NCBI GenBank assembly: GCA_963422465.1
Contig: OY730170.1
Span: 4,316,379-4,380,378 of the forward strand
Length of the DNA stretch: 64,000 nt
Source: Lichina pygmaea
Taxonomy: Eukaryota > Ascomycota > Lichinomycetes > Lichinales > Lichinaceae
Direction: 5' to 3'
Shown: positions 1 through 9,741 of the stretch, piece by piece
Layout: each line of letters begins with the position of its first letter
Numbering within the stretch: position 1 is the first letter of the stretch
Position numbers and translations under genes: made by a program
The notes under the pieces: model-generated
Seen by the model: the letters and a program-made list of their open reading frames with translations, nothing else
The model's database searches: none
Told to the model about the DNA's origin: nothing

Positions 1-1433
1 GCGAGCGCGCGCTGAATGCCCGGTGGAAGAGCCGGCGAGATTAGCTCCGGGACCGCCTGCTTCGCGGCCTCCTTCTCGACGGCCGGCGCGACAGCCGGCG
101 AGCGCGTCTTCGGGACCGCTTTCTTCGGGATGCCGGCGGCTGAGACCGGCGGCTTCCTCTTCTTCGCTTCCTGCTTCTCCTTCTCCTTCTCTTCCTGTTC
201 CTTCTCGACGATATCCATCAACTTCTTGAGGGCGTCGCTGTGAGTTATTTTAGCGCCGGATTTCTTCCCGGAGCTCTGAGAGCTCTGAGGGCTCTTGGTG
301 ACCCTGGCGGGGTTCTTCGGCGACGACTCCACCGCCTTGGCCTTGTCGGCGCCCCGCTTCGGCGGCGTGTTCTTGGGCGTGCGAGTATTCTTCGACGACG
401 ACTTGGTTGCCGGCGACGAGGTGTTTTGGAAAGTACCGTTGTCCGAGACGGTTGTGCTCTCGAAGCGCGCCACCTCTGGCAGAGCGGCCGATCCCTCGAC
501 GTCGTCGGCGAGCCGCACATCGCCGGCGCGTCTCGAGCGTTTGATGGCCTCTCTTTTGGCGGCGGCCTCTTTCTTGGCCGCTTCTCTCTTGGCCGCTTCT
601 TCCTCCGCCGCCTTTTCCGCGGCTAAGTTCTTGAACCATTCTTCCGCCTCCGCCTCGGCCTCTCTCTTCATATCCCTGCGGGTCACTTCAGCCAGCGTGG
701 CAGTGAAGAGGTCGAGATCGTGAGCGAAGCGGAAGCGTTCCTCGAGGGGAGGAAATTTTTTTGAACCCGTCTTGGCCGGAGCCGGACGCTTCTCCTCAGC
801 CGCGGAACGACGATGGCGCTTCATGTATTCTGCCAATGAGATTTTGTCTCTCCAGACCATACCCGGCGGCGGCGGCGGGGTTTTGCTTCCGTCGTCGACG
901 GGGCCGAAAGGCGGACGAGCAGCCATGACCTGCTCCTGGTCCTCGGTCACGGCGGAGTGCTTCTCGCTTTGTGCCTGTGGCTGGTGTGGCTCCGGCACGT
1001 CGTCCTTGGTGAGATCGATAACCTGGTTGCCTTCCACCTTGGACGGTGAAGCGTTGCCATCGTCGACGTGGCCGAGAGGCGGACGAGCAGCCATGACCTG
1101 CTTCTGGCCCTTGGTCACGGCGGAGCCCTTCTTGATTTGGGCCTGTGGCCCGTGTGGCTCCGGCACGTCGTCCTTGGTGAGATCGATAACCTGGCTGCCT
1201 TCCACCTTGGACGGTGAAGCGTTGCTATCGTCGACGGGGCCGAAGGGCGGACGAGCAGCCATGACCTGCCCCTGGTCCTCGGCCACGGCGGAGCCCTTCT
1301 CGCTTTGTGCCTGTGGCTGCTGTGGCTCCGGAATGTCGTCTGTGGTAAGATCGATAACCTGGATGCCTTCCACCTTGGACGGTGAAGCGTTGCTATCGTC
1401 GACGGGGACGAGCTTCGGGATCTCCGACGACAT
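1..1433 (-). CDS. SIM-repeat protein, 5' part (runs off the left edge)
   Basis: An open frame of 477 codons runs leftwards from the ATG at 1433 with no stop before the window edge, so the C-terminus is missing. Residues of roughly the first 170 form three tandem 56-residue repeats (period exactly 168 bp; the VIDLT codons recur near 1349, 1181 and 1013). Each repeat reads VDD-NASPSKVEG-QVIDLT-DD-PEP and ends near QVMAARPP. VIDLT followed by acidic residues is the classic SUMO-interacting motif seen in SUMO-targeted ligases. After the repeats come a short proline stretch, a conserved-looking helical segment (FRFAHDLDLFTATLAEVTRRD), a long E/A/K-rich coiled region, and a Ser/Lys/Pro-rich basic tail with NLS-like KKRKPP. 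I do not recognise the family. Poly-SUMO binding in the nucleus is an inference from the motifs. No RING finger is visible in the part present. Confidence 0.75.
   Translation of the reverse strand, partial: MSSEIPKLVPVDDSNASPSKVEGIQVIDLTTDDIPEPQQPQAQSEKGSAVAEDQGQVMAARPPFGPVDDSNASPSKVEGSQVIDLTKDDVPEPHGPQAQIKKGSAVTKGQKQVMAARPPLGHVDDGNASPSKVEGNQVIDLTKDDVPEPHQPQAQSEKHSAVTEDQEQVMAARPPFGPVDDGSKTPPPPPGMVWRDKISLAEYMKRHRRSAAEEKRPAPAKTGSKKFPPLEERFRFAHDLDLFTATLAEVTRRDMKREAEAEAEEWFKNLAAEKAAEEEAAKREAAKKEAAAKREAIKRSRRAGDVRLADDVEGSAALPEVARFESTTVSDNGTFQNTSSPATKSSSKNTRTPKNTPPKRGADKAKAVESSPKNPARVTKSPQSSQSSGKKSGAKITHSDALKKLMDIVEKEQEEKEKEKQEAKKRKPPVSAAGIPKKAVPKTRSPAVAPAVEKEAAKQAVPELISPALPPGIQRAL
930..1433 (-). 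repeat. In-frame triple tandem repeat, 168-bp period
   Basis: Three consecutive copies of a 168-bp unit encode 56-residue repeats, each with a VIDLT SIM. Copies are nearly identical at the nucleotide level and the period keeps the frame, which suggests recent duplication or homogenisation. Confidence 0.9.
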
Positions 1434-3084
1434 GATGATGGTGATCCGACGCGTTCGACGATGGACGGAGAGTCGAAAGCGGATATCGAGTCAGGGATCA
1501 AGGGGCACTCGAGAAGCAGACGGTGCAAAGATAAAGGTCGAAGAGCGCTTGACAGCAGGATGGTTTAATCAGCTCGGACGAGCAAAGACTTGATGAACAA
1601 GGCAGACTTGGTTGATTGCTATCGAAGCTGAATACTATGTTCTGCGTGTGGTGGAGGAGGAAAGAAAGAAGAAAAGGGGGGGGCGAGAAGAGCCGGCGGG
1701 GTTTTTTATATGATGTGTTATGTCTCGTGGGAACCGTTGCGCAAATAGAGCCAGTGTGGTATTATCCTCCTGCCCTTGCCCTAGGTCCGACAATGAGTCT
1801 GCCAGCATTTCCACATGCTTCCCCACCGGCACGCGAAAGTGGAAAGGTGTCAGCAATGGTTCTCGTGACAACACCAGGGAGGTCAATGACGAGGCTCGTT
1901 CCAAGAGTATAGTTTGATACATGCGAATAGAACCTATTGTGTTCTGACCGGCCAGCTACCATCGCATTCAAGTCATCAACGAATCATTCTATCGCGCCTT
2001 ATGGTCCTCCTAATCCTCCGCCGACCAATTCTACGCTCAGCTGCCCGCTCCACAGCCACACCGACGCTGTGGCGACGGCAGCGTTGATCCAGCTGGACCA
2101 ACAGTCTCCAACGGTCTCTCATGATGTCATTGAGACCAATGATATCAACGGTCTATATATTCAAAAGGGTCCGCACGGCCTCAACAGGATGAACGGTCTG
2201 ACGGCTAGGATGCCGCTGGCAGCGCAAGTGCCATCCTCGTGTCGTGCAGTCTCCAGTGGTATACTCCCGGCTGTCTGGCAATATCAATCTCGTCTCCATT
2301 TCTTCCTTTTGTACATACGTTTGTATGTACGACTTGCGGCAGCATACTATGAGGTCCAAAGAGGGTTTGAGTTTGGCCAATATGTGAGGTAGATCTTCGG
2401 GCTAATCAAAGATCTGCCGCACTCCCTGTCCTTACCGATGCCGGCAACTGACTACCGGTACCGTAAGCGGGCTGACAGCGGAACCTGATTGCCAGGCCCC
2501 CCCACCCCATACTCCTGGCAGCACCACCAACGGCGCAGGCGGGAGCAGGGGGTATGCCTCGTAGGGCGGCTCTGCCGGAGAACATCACAGAAGCGAGTGC
2601 GTCGTTACACAGAACAGACGATCAATCTGCGAAGCATCAGCCCTTGCTGACCATGTCACTTCTGAGAGCTTGACAGACGGGCCATCTTCCGCTCCGATAG
2701 TCGATCCATGAAGTCAGGCCTCGACACTCCTGGGTCAACTCGGAACACCAGCACATGCAAAGGGTCTCCAGCCAATATAATGAGCATATCCATTGTGAGA
2801 AGACATCAGGGTGATTATCTTTCTGGTGTGGAATCTTACAGGTACCTTCGTATGGAGTGCGTTTCGAATACGTACGAGTACTTGTACGAGTAAGCTCTTT
2901 CAACCCTCGGTGAGGCTCTGCAAAGTCACGTGGATACCATTAGTCATACAGCCACGCCCAGTGCACGTGACCTCTCAGCCCCTATCTTCATAAACTCTTC
3001 GTGGCCCTGAAGATTCGCTCTGTTCCCAAAAGAAAAAAACGCCCCGGCTGCCTTTGAAGGCCACCAAAATGAAAATTCCCTTCC
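1434..3084. other. Intergenic, no supported gene
   Basis: Short overlapping reading frames occur here on both strands, but none shows family resemblance, consistent splice signals or coding-like composition. The first few hundred bases upstream of 1433 should contain the promoter of the SIM-repeat gene. I see no clear TATA box. Confidence 0.5.
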
Positions 3085-3179
3085 CTCTCTAACAGGGAAT
3101 CGAACCCTGATTACCAGCGAAGCCAGAGTTCTGAGAACTGCATTGACAGGCTGGAGTGCTACCATTACACCATTAGAGA
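3085..3179 (-). tRNA. tRNA-Asp (GUC) with a 24-nt intron
   Basis: Read on the minus strand, the sequence folds into a complete cloverleaf. The acceptor TCTCTAA pairs with TTAGAGA, the D stem is GTGT/GCAC with a GG-containing loop, the anticodon stem CCAGC pairs with GCTGG, and the T arm is CAGGG-TTCGATT-CCCTG. The anticodon loop is CTGTCA plus C, giving anticodon GTC and C38, as is typical of tRNA-Asp. A 24-nt intron (3120-3143) sits at the canonical position after base 37. The discriminator base at 3085 is G, which fits Asp. A run of four T follows the 3' end (3073-3076), as expected for Pol III termination. Confidence 0.9.
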
Positions 3180-3354
3180 CGATTGTTCGAAGAGGCTCAG
3201 AACTCTCATGAAGGAGAATGAGGATAGCTGGATATTTGTCTATCCTTGGACTTCTAGGCTGGGGGTGGTTTACTAAGAGCGTGATCCAAATGTGACGAAT
3301 TCTCCATTGGTACGCTATGAGATACCTTAAAACTCAAGGTACCATAACGTCGAG

Positions 3355-3365
3355 CAGTGAAGACG
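3355..3365 (+). repeat. Left target-site duplication of the non-LTR element
   Basis: CAGTGAAGACG occurs here and again, identically, at 6801-6811, directly bounding the retroelement. An 11-bp perfect direct repeat of this kind is expected from target-primed reverse transcription. Confidence 0.85.
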
Positions 3366-3410
3366 GGCCTGCAACGACTCGAACCTCCACGTGGTGCAGG
3401 CTGGGAACCT

Positions 3411-4480
3411 CGGGGCAGTCGATGGCGGGCGGCTTCCCAGGCTGCTCGTAGTCGCTGCACCGAGAGCTAATCGAGTCACCGGTCGAGCTGCTGGTGTTGC
3501 GGAGCGACGGGCCACCGGAGGTGTCGCGCAGGCACCCTAGACGCCCCCGTGAAACAGCTACAGCAGAACAGAGGACTGCGACCAAGCTTGGGAGATGAAA
3601 ACCACCCGACAGACGACTACCGTGTACGCTACGGCCCGAAGCCAGGCCCACAGCTGGTGGATGTGAAGTCTAGGCGTCTGATAGGGCACCTCTGGAGTAG
3701 TCGAGAGGAGTTCTCGTCACGTCACCCTCGTAGCAGAGTTTCCAGCTAACGTGTGAGGATCTGCTAGGGGGGGAGTGGCCTTGGCACCGCGGTGTTGTTA
3801 ATCGAACGGGGACCACCTGTTAAAGAAGGAGAGTGGTCGTACGAGGAGACATCGCCGCTCCAGTGCCTAAGGGCCGTGTGATAGCCAAAGTGCTGGCTTG
3901 ATGGTTTTGCCTAAGGCCTTGGCACGAAGTCTCTTCGTACGATCCACAATCTGGGGCCAGGGGACTGGGTTATCTAGTGGGCCAACAGGTGCAACCGGGG
4001 CCCCACAGGCGACAGCGGACCAAGGAGAACTCCTCCCTACTTGGTTAGTGGGCTGGAAAGGCGGCCCTGCAGGTGCTGGCACGGCCTGCAGGGTCTGTAA
4101 GGCCTGCGAGGCATGGTCGGCCTTCGTACGAGAGATCTGCGAAGGTAACGCGAAACAGTTAACAACTGCGAGGCGTGGCATATAATGGCAGTGACGGAGG
4201 TAGGGCCTGGGCCTACTACGAGACTGTCTATATGGCCCGAGAGGACGGATGCGCATGCCGGTTCGTACGGAGTGCAGGCTTAGGCTGCAAACAACAAGCT
4301 CAGGGAGCAAACTACAGTTGGAGCGTGGGCTCTGGGCTGGTGACCCAGCGCTCCGAAGCAGGATCCCAGGGGTGAGCACGTACGGCGGAGTGCAAGAGAC
4401 CTCGGGACTGTGGGAAAGCGTGGTAGAGACCCTGTGGGGGGGTGCCAACTCTACACTATGTTCTGGCATAGTACGACTGT
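3411..4480 (+). repeat. 5' monomer A of the retroelement
   Basis: This is the first of two tandem copies. The landmark GATGGC at 3421 recurs at 4492, and GGCATA at 4465 recurs at 5541, giving a period of 1071-1076 bp with high but imperfect identity. Bases 3366-3410 upstream do not match copy B. Near its 3' end (4458) the copy carries an ATG equivalent to the gag start, followed by only about 27 sense codons. Confidence 0.85.
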
Positions 4481-5556
4481 GGCGGGGCAGCGATGGCAGG
4501 CAGTCTCCCAAGCTGCTTGTAGTCGCTGCACCGAGAGCTAATTGAGTCACCGGTCGAGCTGCTGGTGCCCGTGGAGCGACGGGCCACCGGAGGTGTCGCG
4601 CAGGCATCCTGGACGCCCCCGTGAAGCGACATCAGCAGAACAGAGGACTTCGACCAAACTGGTTACGAAAACCACCCGACGGATGTCTACCGTGTACACT
4701 ACGGCCCGAAGCCAGCCTTGCAACTGGTGGATGTGAAGTCTAGACGCCCGACAGGGCACCTCTGGAGTAGACGAGAGGAGTTTTCATTGCACACCCCCTC
4801 CTAGCAGAGTCTCCAGGCAGCTAATGCATCGAGGATCTTCTAGGGGGGGAGCGATGTCTGTACCGCGGCGTTGTTAATCGAACGGGGACTACGTGTTAAA
4901 GAAGGCGAGCAGGTGGCACGAAGGATTTCCGCCGCTCCAGTACCTAAGGGCCGTGTGATAGTCAAAGTGCTGGCTTGATGGTTTTGCCTAAGGTCTTGCC
5001 ACGGATTCTCTTCGGGCCACCTACAGACCGGGGCCAGGGCACTGGAGGTTCTCCAGTGGGCCACCACGTACAACCGGGGCCCCACAGGCGACAGCGGGCA
5101 GACGGAGACTCCTCCCTACTTGGTTAGTGGGCTGGAAAGGCGGTCCTGCAGGTGCTGGCATGGCCTGCAGGGTCCGTAGAGCCTGCGAGGCATGGTCGGC
5201 CTCTGTACGAGAGATCTACAGAGGTAACGCGAAACAGCGAGAGCTGCGGGGCGTGGCATATAATGGCAGTGACGGCAGTAGGGTCTGGGCCTACTACGAG
5301 ACTGTCTATATGGCCTGAGAGGACGGAAGCGCATGCCGGTCCGTACAGAGTGCAGGCTCAGGCTGCAAATGACGGGCTCAAGGAGCAAACTGCAGTTGGA
5401 GCGTGGGCTCCGGGCTGGCAACCCGGCGCTCCGAAGCAGGACCTAGGGGTGAGCGTACACGGCGGAGCGCAAAAGACCTCAGGACTGCGGGGAAGCGTGG
5501 CAGAGACCCTGCAAGGGATGTCGACTCTGCGCTATGCCTCGGCATAGCTCAACTGT
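4481..5556 (+). repeat. 5' monomer B of the retroelement
   Basis: This is the second tandem copy of the ~1.07-kb monomer. Its last part contains the ATG (5534) that opens the gag frame, so the first gag codons belong to the repeated unit. By analogy with mouse L1 and other elements with monomer arrays, the monomer probably holds the internal promoter. That role is inference. Confidence 0.8.
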
Positions 5557-6556
5557 GGCAAAGAACGAGCTGGAGCAGTCAACAGAGTGGCTGGCCAGTA
5601 TTGGGAAGTCGGCGGAGGTATCCCGACGAGTCTACTCCGTGCTGGTCCACGGAGTCAGGGCCAAGTCCATCGATGCAGAGCAACAGCAACAGGCGATCGA
5701 TGTCCTCACCCGGCAGAACCGTACCCTACACCCAGGACTCGTGATTGTGAAAGTGGCGTGGCCTCGGGCAGCACAAGGAAAGGACTACTCATCGCTAGTG
5801 GTGGATACCTACGAGCCGGCAGCAGCAAACCGAATACTGGACGAGGGCATTGTCGAGGGAGCGGATGTCAAGACATGCGAGATCTACCATCGCAACCTAC
5901 GATTGCGGCAATGTTACAAGTGCCAGCGATACGGCCATGTAGCGACAGCATGCCGTGACCTACAGTGCTGCGCCCACTGCTCTGGCCAACACGACACCCG
6001 ACAGTGCAGAGTCTCAGAGGATCCAGCCCGGGCCCGCTGCGGTGCCTGCCATCAACGAGGACACAAGGCGTGGGATAAAGCCTGCACCACACGTGACAAG
6101 GAGCTCAACCGCCTCACAGCTGCAAGGATGGCAGCACCCGGACGATTTCTAGTACCACGGGTGGAGACACAGGGCGACAAGTGCTTGCACAACAGCAGCA
6201 ACAGCAGCAACAGCAGCAACAGCAACGGCGACATCAGCGCCAACGGTGACAATAGCAGTGGTGGTGTCGACAACACCCCCAGCCCCCCCAGCCCACCACC
6301 ACCACCCCCCGCGCGGGCTCCTGGTGGGAGGCGCCCACGCAGCAGTGACGGGGATGGCGATACGCGCAGCAGCAGCACTGTCCCCCCTACTGCACCAACC
6401 CGAAAACGACGAGGGCGGGTGAGGACACAACTGCCCGGCCAACGTACAATCACGATGTCACAGCTACGCAGCTTCGCAGCAGCAGCAACACCACCTCCAG
6501 CAACAGCAACACCAGCAACACCAGCGGCCTCCACAACCCCTCCTCTTCCTGAATAA
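5534..6556 (+). CDS. Retrotransposon gag-like zinc-knuckle protein
   Basis: This is a 340-residue open frame. Residues about 15-120 contain the conserved Tad-type gag segment (WLAS, VLVHGVR, LHPGL-IVKVAWPR, YSSLVVD, ANRILDEGIVEGA). Three consecutive CCHC-type zinc knuckles follow at about 130-190: CYKCQRYGHVATAC, CAHCSGQHDTRQC, and CGACHQRGHKAWDKAC. The C-terminal third is low complexity, with an (NSS)n run, a proline stretch and basic patches. Tad1-family ORF1 proteins are usually longer at the N-terminus, so this is either N-terminally shortened or started inside the monomer repeat. It should bind element RNA and form the ribonucleoprotein. No reverse transcriptase accompanies it. Confidence 0.8.
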   Translation: MPRHSSTVAKNELEQSTEWLASIGKSAEVSRRVYSVLVHGVRAKSIDAEQQQQAIDVLTRQNRTLHPGLVIVKVAWPRAAQGKDYSSLVVDTYEPAAANRILDEGIVEGADVKTCEIYHRNLRLRQCYKCQRYGHVATACRDLQCCAHCSGQHDTRQCRVSEDPARARCGACHQRGHKAWDKACTTRDKELNRLTAARMAAPGRFLVPRVETQGDKCLHNSSNSSNSSNSNGDISANGDNSSGGVDNTPSPPSPPPPPPARAPGGRRPRSSDGDGDTRSSSTVPPTAPTRKRRGRVRTQLPGQRTITMSQLRSFAAAATPPPATATPATPAASTTPPLPE

Positions 6557-6800
6557 GGAATCTCGAGGTTTCTGCTGCTACAGACCTCCTTTCTTGTTCA
6601 ACCGTTATCCCAGCAGTTTACCGTCGCTAGAGACGTGTGGGACAATAAGGTTTTTCGCCCTTTGGGCCCTGGAGCCTAGAGGTCTTGATCTTGCAGCTCT
6701 AGGGCCCAGAGGTTTTCCTTGTTACACAGCTACACAGTGTTCCCGGCATAGTCTAGCAGTAGCTAGTTCTGAAACGGAGTAGGAATACCATACCATACCA
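6557..6800 (+). other. 3' UTR and TACCA tail of the retroelement
   Basis: This noncoding tail of the element ends in a short run of TACCA repeats (about 6786-6800) immediately before the right target-site duplication. Short tandem tails instead of poly(A) are known for several fungal non-LTR elements. Confidence 0.75.
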
Positions 6801-6811
6801 CAGTGAAGACG
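6801..6811 (+). repeat. Right target-site duplication of the non-LTR element
   Basis: CAGTGAAGACG is identical to 3355-3365 and directly follows the TACCA tail. Confidence 0.85.
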
Positions 6812-7497
6812 TTGCGAAGGCCTGGTTAATCGATCGATGGGTTGCTCGCTCGACGATCCCTGAATAATCTTTCTCTACTACATCGTCTCTGTCCTTACCA
6901 CTTGACACTCATGACACTCTATAAATGGACTGCGAAATCAATCAGAGTGTTACTAGAATGTACGGACATGGATACGGTGACACACACAATCCGATGTGAC
7001 TGAGAGAAGTGAAGCCTATATGATTGAAGAGCGATGTCAAGGCCAACGAGTCATGGGCCGGCAAAGCCGCACCGATTCGACGGCATCGGGCCTGAAGCGG
7101 TCGATGTCTGCGCTCTTTGCTACTTTGGGAAATCAATGTGACAGAAGTTTGACGACGTCAACTGTCGGCGTTTCCTGTACGACCAGTGAGTCATGCATCC
7201 CGATTCTCATGCGTAAACGCCAGTGTTGCACCCGACCTTCGCCATGCTCTCTTGGTGATGACATAGAATACCCATTGTCCGTTTGCCTCTTCATGATATA
7301 TTTCTTCAGACTGACGGGAAACCTGAGAGATTAGAAACTTGACATCAGTGAAGATGATGGTTAAGAGATGAGATATGCAGAGCAATTCCTCCTGTTGACC
7401 GATTTATATCCAGAGATTGATGCCAACAACTGGAACTATGCTGTGCTCAACCGACCCGCAAACGATATCACAGACGCGAGTTCTCGAGTAGAAGATT
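6812..7497. other. Intergenic, nothing recognised
   Basis: This AT-richer stretch lies between the retroelement and the 3' end of the XRCC4-like gene. The reading frames are short and unsupported. Confidence 0.5.
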
Positions 7498-8786
7498 TTA
7501 CAGCTCGTCGTCATCGTCGTCTGTCGCGGTCTCGTCCCCGGAAATCGCGCTCGGCTCCGCAGCCTTCGTGAATGGGTCAGCTGCTCGAGGGTCGTTCGAG
7601 GTACCGCCGGTGCCCGGAAAAGGCAGTTCACGTCGAGGAGGCGGATCAGCACGCTGTTGCCGGGGCTGTGATTGTCTCGTCTCGGATGCTCGAGGTTCAA
7701 CGAGCTTGTCTTTCTGGGTTGGAAGAGTTGGAGGCCTCGGGTCGTAGGCTTCAGACTCCTCCTCTGCCGTCTCCTGGTCGGACGGTTCTGGGCTGTTTCG
7801 AGATGAGCCCTCGTTGGTATCGGTATCGTTCGCATCGTCAGCATCCGACCGTCCAGGAGACGAAGAATCCCCACTCGCGCCAGCCTTTCGCTTTCTCGGC
7901 CGCGACGGACGATCCCCTCCAGAGGCGGTCGACATGACATCTAGAAGCTCATGTAAATACAAGTCACCCAGAGACTACTACGTCAAGCAGCTGTCGTCGC
8001 TCACCGTCCTTGCCGTCCAGCTTGACCCGATCCAGAAGCCGCTGTTGCTCTCGGATTTTTCTCTTCTTTGAGTTTAGGAGCGCCTGAAACCTCCCGAGCA
8101 CAACATTCTCGTGCTCGTCCTTGGCTTTGATCAGTTCATCTAGATGTCGCGTAAGCTCTGCGATCGATTCGTCATGGCACTTTGCGCGTGCAGCAAGAGA
8201 TGCCTTCTCATCCTCGGCCGCCGCGACCGCCTTCGCGGCCTGGCCAGCCCAGTCGAAGAGCTCAATCTCTTGAGCTTGGTTATATTGCAGCGGAATGCTT
8301 CCAAGCCTTTGCTACGTCGGAGTGGATCCTTCAGCGGCCCGGTCGAAAAGAGTCATAGAGCCCGATTCTCGTACCGTGATTCCTCCAACGTTCTTGCGAA
8401 TTGTAATGATCATCTCCTCGGCTTCCGCGACAGTAGCCATCAGCTCGACTCCCGTCGTCTCCTCTGCGCGGCGCTTCTCTCCGGTCCTAGGGAGCATGGA
8501 CCACGAGACCACCTGCTCCCATTCGTCTTCTGGGCCATTGTAGTTCTTGGCTCGTATCTTTGCCAGGTGTGCCTTTCTTACTTTTGATCGCCGTGTCAGC
8601 TCAGATCAGTCATATCGACGCTCTAGTATCAAGCTCACTGGACCCCACGTATGGGCACGTCCCTTCCGTCCCGACCAACTTGAGGTCTAGCGGCGACGGG
8701 CCGTCACGTGTCACCTGAACTAGCACGAACGAATCTTGACTCCCCAATGCTTGCGGAATTCTCAAAACCCGCGAAGCCTCTGCCAT
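7498..8786 (-). CDS. XRCC4/Lif1-like NHEJ protein
   Basis: I assemble four exons: 8639-8786, 8375-8580, 8005-8311 and 7498-7940. The introns are 58, 63 and 64 nt with GTGAGC, GTACGA and GTGAGC donors, and all phases agree, giving 367 residues. The N-terminus (MAEASRVLRIPQ, FVLVQVT, SPLDLKLVGTEG, AKNYNGPEDEWEQV) and the central part (IRKNVGGITQRLG, IELFDWAGQA) match the XRCC4 head domain. A coiled-coil stalk follows, ending in FQALLNSKKRKIREQQRLL. The tail is Ser/Pro-rich with a basic RPRKRK NLS and an acidic DDDDDEL terminus. XRCC4/Lif1 is the obligate partner of DNA ligase IV in non-homologous end joining. The gene is divergent from the Byr4 gene. Confidence 0.85.
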
Positions 8787-9741
8787 GTCGACTGGACACG
8801 TGCTTATCACTTTGTAGAATCGGCGCAGCCGTGACCGACGATCAAACAATCGATAGCTCACCGGCGCATGCGACGCCCCGCGCGGGGCAGACGCGACTAC
8901 AGTCACACGCGAATATAATGACTCAGCATTTAGTCAGCCGTCACCCCCCCAGCCTCTCGCTTACGCTGCCGAAAATGGCAAGGCGCCGGGTAGGACACGA
9001 ATCACGCCCCAGCCATTTTCTTTGGCAAGCGCGAGAAGGCGATCGTCAACGGGAAAAAAGAGCAGCTTTCAACCTCATCTTCATCCTTTCCATCTCTCAC
9101 CTGCAATTCGCCCTCTTCCGGCGACGTCGTCGTCGACCTTCGAGCGTCGTAGGTCGCTCATCCGCTCTTTCGTCCATATTACCCATTGGATAGAGTTCGA
9201 CTTCAACCCCCCTGACGACGCTGAGTAAGGCGACCGGCGCAAGGTCCCTTCCCTTTTTGACAGTCGCGACTGCCAACTCGGCAAGAATGGCTTGAATCTC
9301 CAGACGACAACAACAGACCCCGCGGTAAGGTGAGTACACAAGTTTTCCGCCCAGCTGGCTTCTGTTCTCATTCTCTCATCGTCCGCTTCGCTTTTGATTC
9401 ACTTTCTCGATCGTCTAAGCTTCTGTTCTCGGCTTTTGCACTCTCCCGCTTCCTTCACAACCGCGAAGATGCCTTGTCTTGCTCTAATTCTCACCAGGAT
9501 TCTCTGTAGGCTACCCATTATCGGGCCCTATTTCGGATACTTCCTGCTGCCGACGATATCGGTCCGAGTCCGGGTCTATCGGTACTGGCCGGACGGGCCA
9601 CCTCGACGGGAGGAAGTCGGGACAGTGAGGTCTACGGAAGTCGAACCTGTTGCCCGGAGCTCGAACGCAATCAAACATGCGATGAAGACCTTGAACAAGA
9701 ACGAACCCCTCGCCGAAGACACGACGACGAATAAGCCTCTC
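8787..9741. promoter_or_regulatory. Divergent promoter region (XRCC4-like / Byr4)
   Basis: This 950-bp interval separates two start codons facing apart, so both promoters must lie here. GTAAG/GTGAG donors near 9324 could start a 5'-UTR intron of the Byr4 gene. A frame open from 9394 joins the Byr4 frame without a stop, so part of this interval could be coding. Confidence 0.45.

Larger units (their letters stand above)
3366..6800 (+). mobile_element. Gag-only non-LTR (Tad-like) retrotransposon
   Basis: A 3435-bp insertion is delimited by a perfect 11-bp target-site duplication. From 5' to 3' it contains two tandem monomers of about 1.07 kb, one open frame coding a zinc-knuckle gag-type protein (5534-6556), a ~240-bp 3' UTR, and a short 3' tail of repeated TACCA. 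No endonuclease or reverse-transcriptase frame exists between the gag stop codon and the tail. The gag resembles the C-terminal half of Tad1-clade ORF1 proteins. The element must therefore have been mobilised in trans, or be an internally deleted derivative that kept both ends. Intact duplications, open frame and tail suggest a fairly recent insertion. Its 5' end lies 186 bp from the tRNA-Asp gene. Confidence 0.85.

Noticed and set aside
3366-3410. tRNA-derived (SINE-like) head at the element's 5' end, suggested by a GGTTCGAGTC match on the minus strand
   Set aside because: Only a B-box-like match is present. No A box at the right distance and no cloverleaf can be drawn.
3867-4607. 246-codon minus-strand frame in the retroelement
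   Set aside because: It lies within and across the noncoding 5' monomers, and the second monomer breaks the equivalent frame. No resemblance to any protein.
9394-9741. 116-residue N-terminal extension of Byr4
   Set aside because: The frame is open, but the segment is unlike Byr4 proteins, which typically begin close to the WDDD box. It may instead be 5' UTR, possibly with an intron.
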